Notes under the pieces: model-generated | What the model was told of the DNA's origin: nothing | The model's database searches: none | Seen by the model: only the letters and a program-made list of their open reading frames with translations | Program-made: the position numbers and the translations under genes | NCBI GenBank assembly: GCA_903862425.1 | Contig: CAIOYC010000006.1 | Location: forward strand, 39,860-103,859 | Length of the DNA: 64,000 nt | Direction of reading: 5' to 3' | Origin: an uncultured Caulobacterales bacterium | GTDB taxonomy: Bacteria; Pseudomonadota; Alphaproteobacteria; Caulobacterales; Caulobacteraceae | In this document: in pieces, positions 63,435-64,000 of the stretch | Layout of the letters: each line of letters opens with the position of its first letter | Numbering within the stretch: the stretch's first letter is position 1

Positions 63435-64000
63435 CTAGTGGAAGAGGCTGAGCAGGACGCTCGAGGACTGGTTGGCGATCGAGAGGGCCTGCACGCCGAG
63501 CTGTTGCTTGGTCTGCAGGGCGGTCAGGTTCGCGCTTTCCTTGGCCACGTCCGCATCCACCAGGTTGCCGACGCCCGTGGTGAGGGAGTCTTGCAGCGTG
63601 CCGATGAAGCTGAGGTGGGTTTGGATCGCCGTAGCGCCGGTGCCGAGCTTGGCCACGGCGGCGTTGACGTTGGTGATCGAGGCGTTGACCAGGGCCAGCT
63701 GGGCCGAAGCCGTCGCCGCCGAGGTGAAGGTCGCCGCCGCGGTGACGGTGACGTTGGACCCGCCGAGCGTCAAACTCGCCGCGCCGACAGTCAGCTTGCT
63801 GCTGCCCGCCGCATTGGCCAAGGCATAGACGCTGGCGCCGCCCGTCTTGACCATGTTCGTGCCGTTGAAGTCGGCGTTGGAGACGATCTTGCCGATCTGG
63901 TCGCGCAGGGCCTTGTAGTCGTTGGCCAGGGCGGTGACCGAGTTGGAGTCGAGCGAGGTGTCGGTCGCGGCGAGCGCCTTGGCCTTCATCTGGTTCAGCA
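63435..64000 (-). CDS. Flagellin, C-terminal part (5' end outside window)
   Basis: About 188 residues from the right edge to the stop at 63435. They include the end of the N-terminal helical domain (YKALRDQIGKIVSNADFNGT), a short variable region, and the C-terminal D0/D1 helix (LVDADVAKESANLTALQTKQ, then QLGVQALSIANQSSSVLLSL) ending in FH. This is the alphaproteobacterial short flagellin type. The start and promoter are not in the window. Which paralogue it is cannot be told. Confidence 0.95.
   Translation of the reverse strand, partial: LNQMKAKALAATDTSLDSNSVTALANDYKALRDQIGKIVSNADFNGTNMVKTGGASVYALANAAGSSKLTVGAASLTLGGSNVTVTAAATFTSAATASAQLALVNASITNVNAAVAKLGTGATAIQTHLSFIGTLQDSLTTGVGNLVDADVAKESANLTALQTKQQLGVQALSIANQSSSVLLSLFH

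Overview
The window is about 64 kb of GC-rich DNA with densely packed genes. Gene content points to an alphaproteobacterium of the order Caulobacterales (Caulobacter/Phenylobacterium-like; I cannot fix the genus). The indicators are a flagellar operon with FlbD in the Caulobacter arrangement, a SciP-type DUF1153 protein beside flgE, CtrA-like TTAA/TTAACCAT boxes, two DUF2336 proteins, and PhaR with phaAB.

Layout. (1) 1-16634 is a flagellar block. On the minus strand lies fliF-fliG-fliH-fliN-flbD-[class A beta-lactamase]-flhA, with nearly every junction overlapping; flhA runs off the left edge. Next come a small membrane protein, sciP, and a minus-strand fliK-flgD-flgE unit. The plus-strand flgK-flgL unit diverges from fliK, and each side has a good sigma-54 promoter candidate. 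(2) 16642-19779 holds pgsA, a small AT-richer patch with a membrane protein and a broken DUF486 gene, then metG. (3) 19780-37981 is mostly housekeeping and accessory genes: a lipoprotein, an RlmB-type methyltransferase, tRNA-Tyr and tRNA-Gly, an outer-membrane-like protein, a class II aldolase homologue, DUF2336-nadK, an Hpt protein, a NUDIX hydrolase, a carboxylesterase, a double retropepsin-TPR protein, a second DUF2336 protein, a CoA-transferase, an XRE regulator, an epoxide-hydrolase-like protein, an M20 peptidase and small secreted proteins. (4) 38118-39901 is fliI-fliJ behind an exact TTAACCAT box. (5) 39989-44284 is a compact phosphorelay: LuxR-type regulator, hybrid kinase with two receivers, single-domain receiver, and a nearby Hpt protein preceded by a small Arg-rich ORF. 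(6) 44287-49667 is a lipid-modification cluster in two divergent arms (alpha/beta hydrolase, DUF1295, CFA-synthase-like, DUF2177; FAD oxidoreductase, DUF1365). (7) 49943-55968 carries an AraC regulator, a TonB receptor, phaR and phaA-phaB. (8) 56066-62695 holds a secreted protein, gloB, a methyltransferase, a PII protein and a GT4-GH13-GH130 operon. (9) 62962-64000 has an unknown gene and the 3' end of a flagellin gene.

How it fits together. The flagellar genes cover the MS ring, switch, export ATPase and gate, hook, hook-length control and junction proteins. Their regulators (FlbD, SciP, candidate CtrA and sigma-54 sites) match the Caulobacter class II to class III cascade. PhaA and PhaB make 3-hydroxybutyryl-CoA for polyhydroxyalkanoate, with PhaR as repressor. 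The most unusual points are a beta-lactamase gene locked by overlaps between flbD and flhA, the complete phosphorelay set next to fliIJ, the duplicated retropepsin-TPR fusion, the lipid cluster, and the DUF486 remnant. All calls come from reading the sequence; no database search was run.
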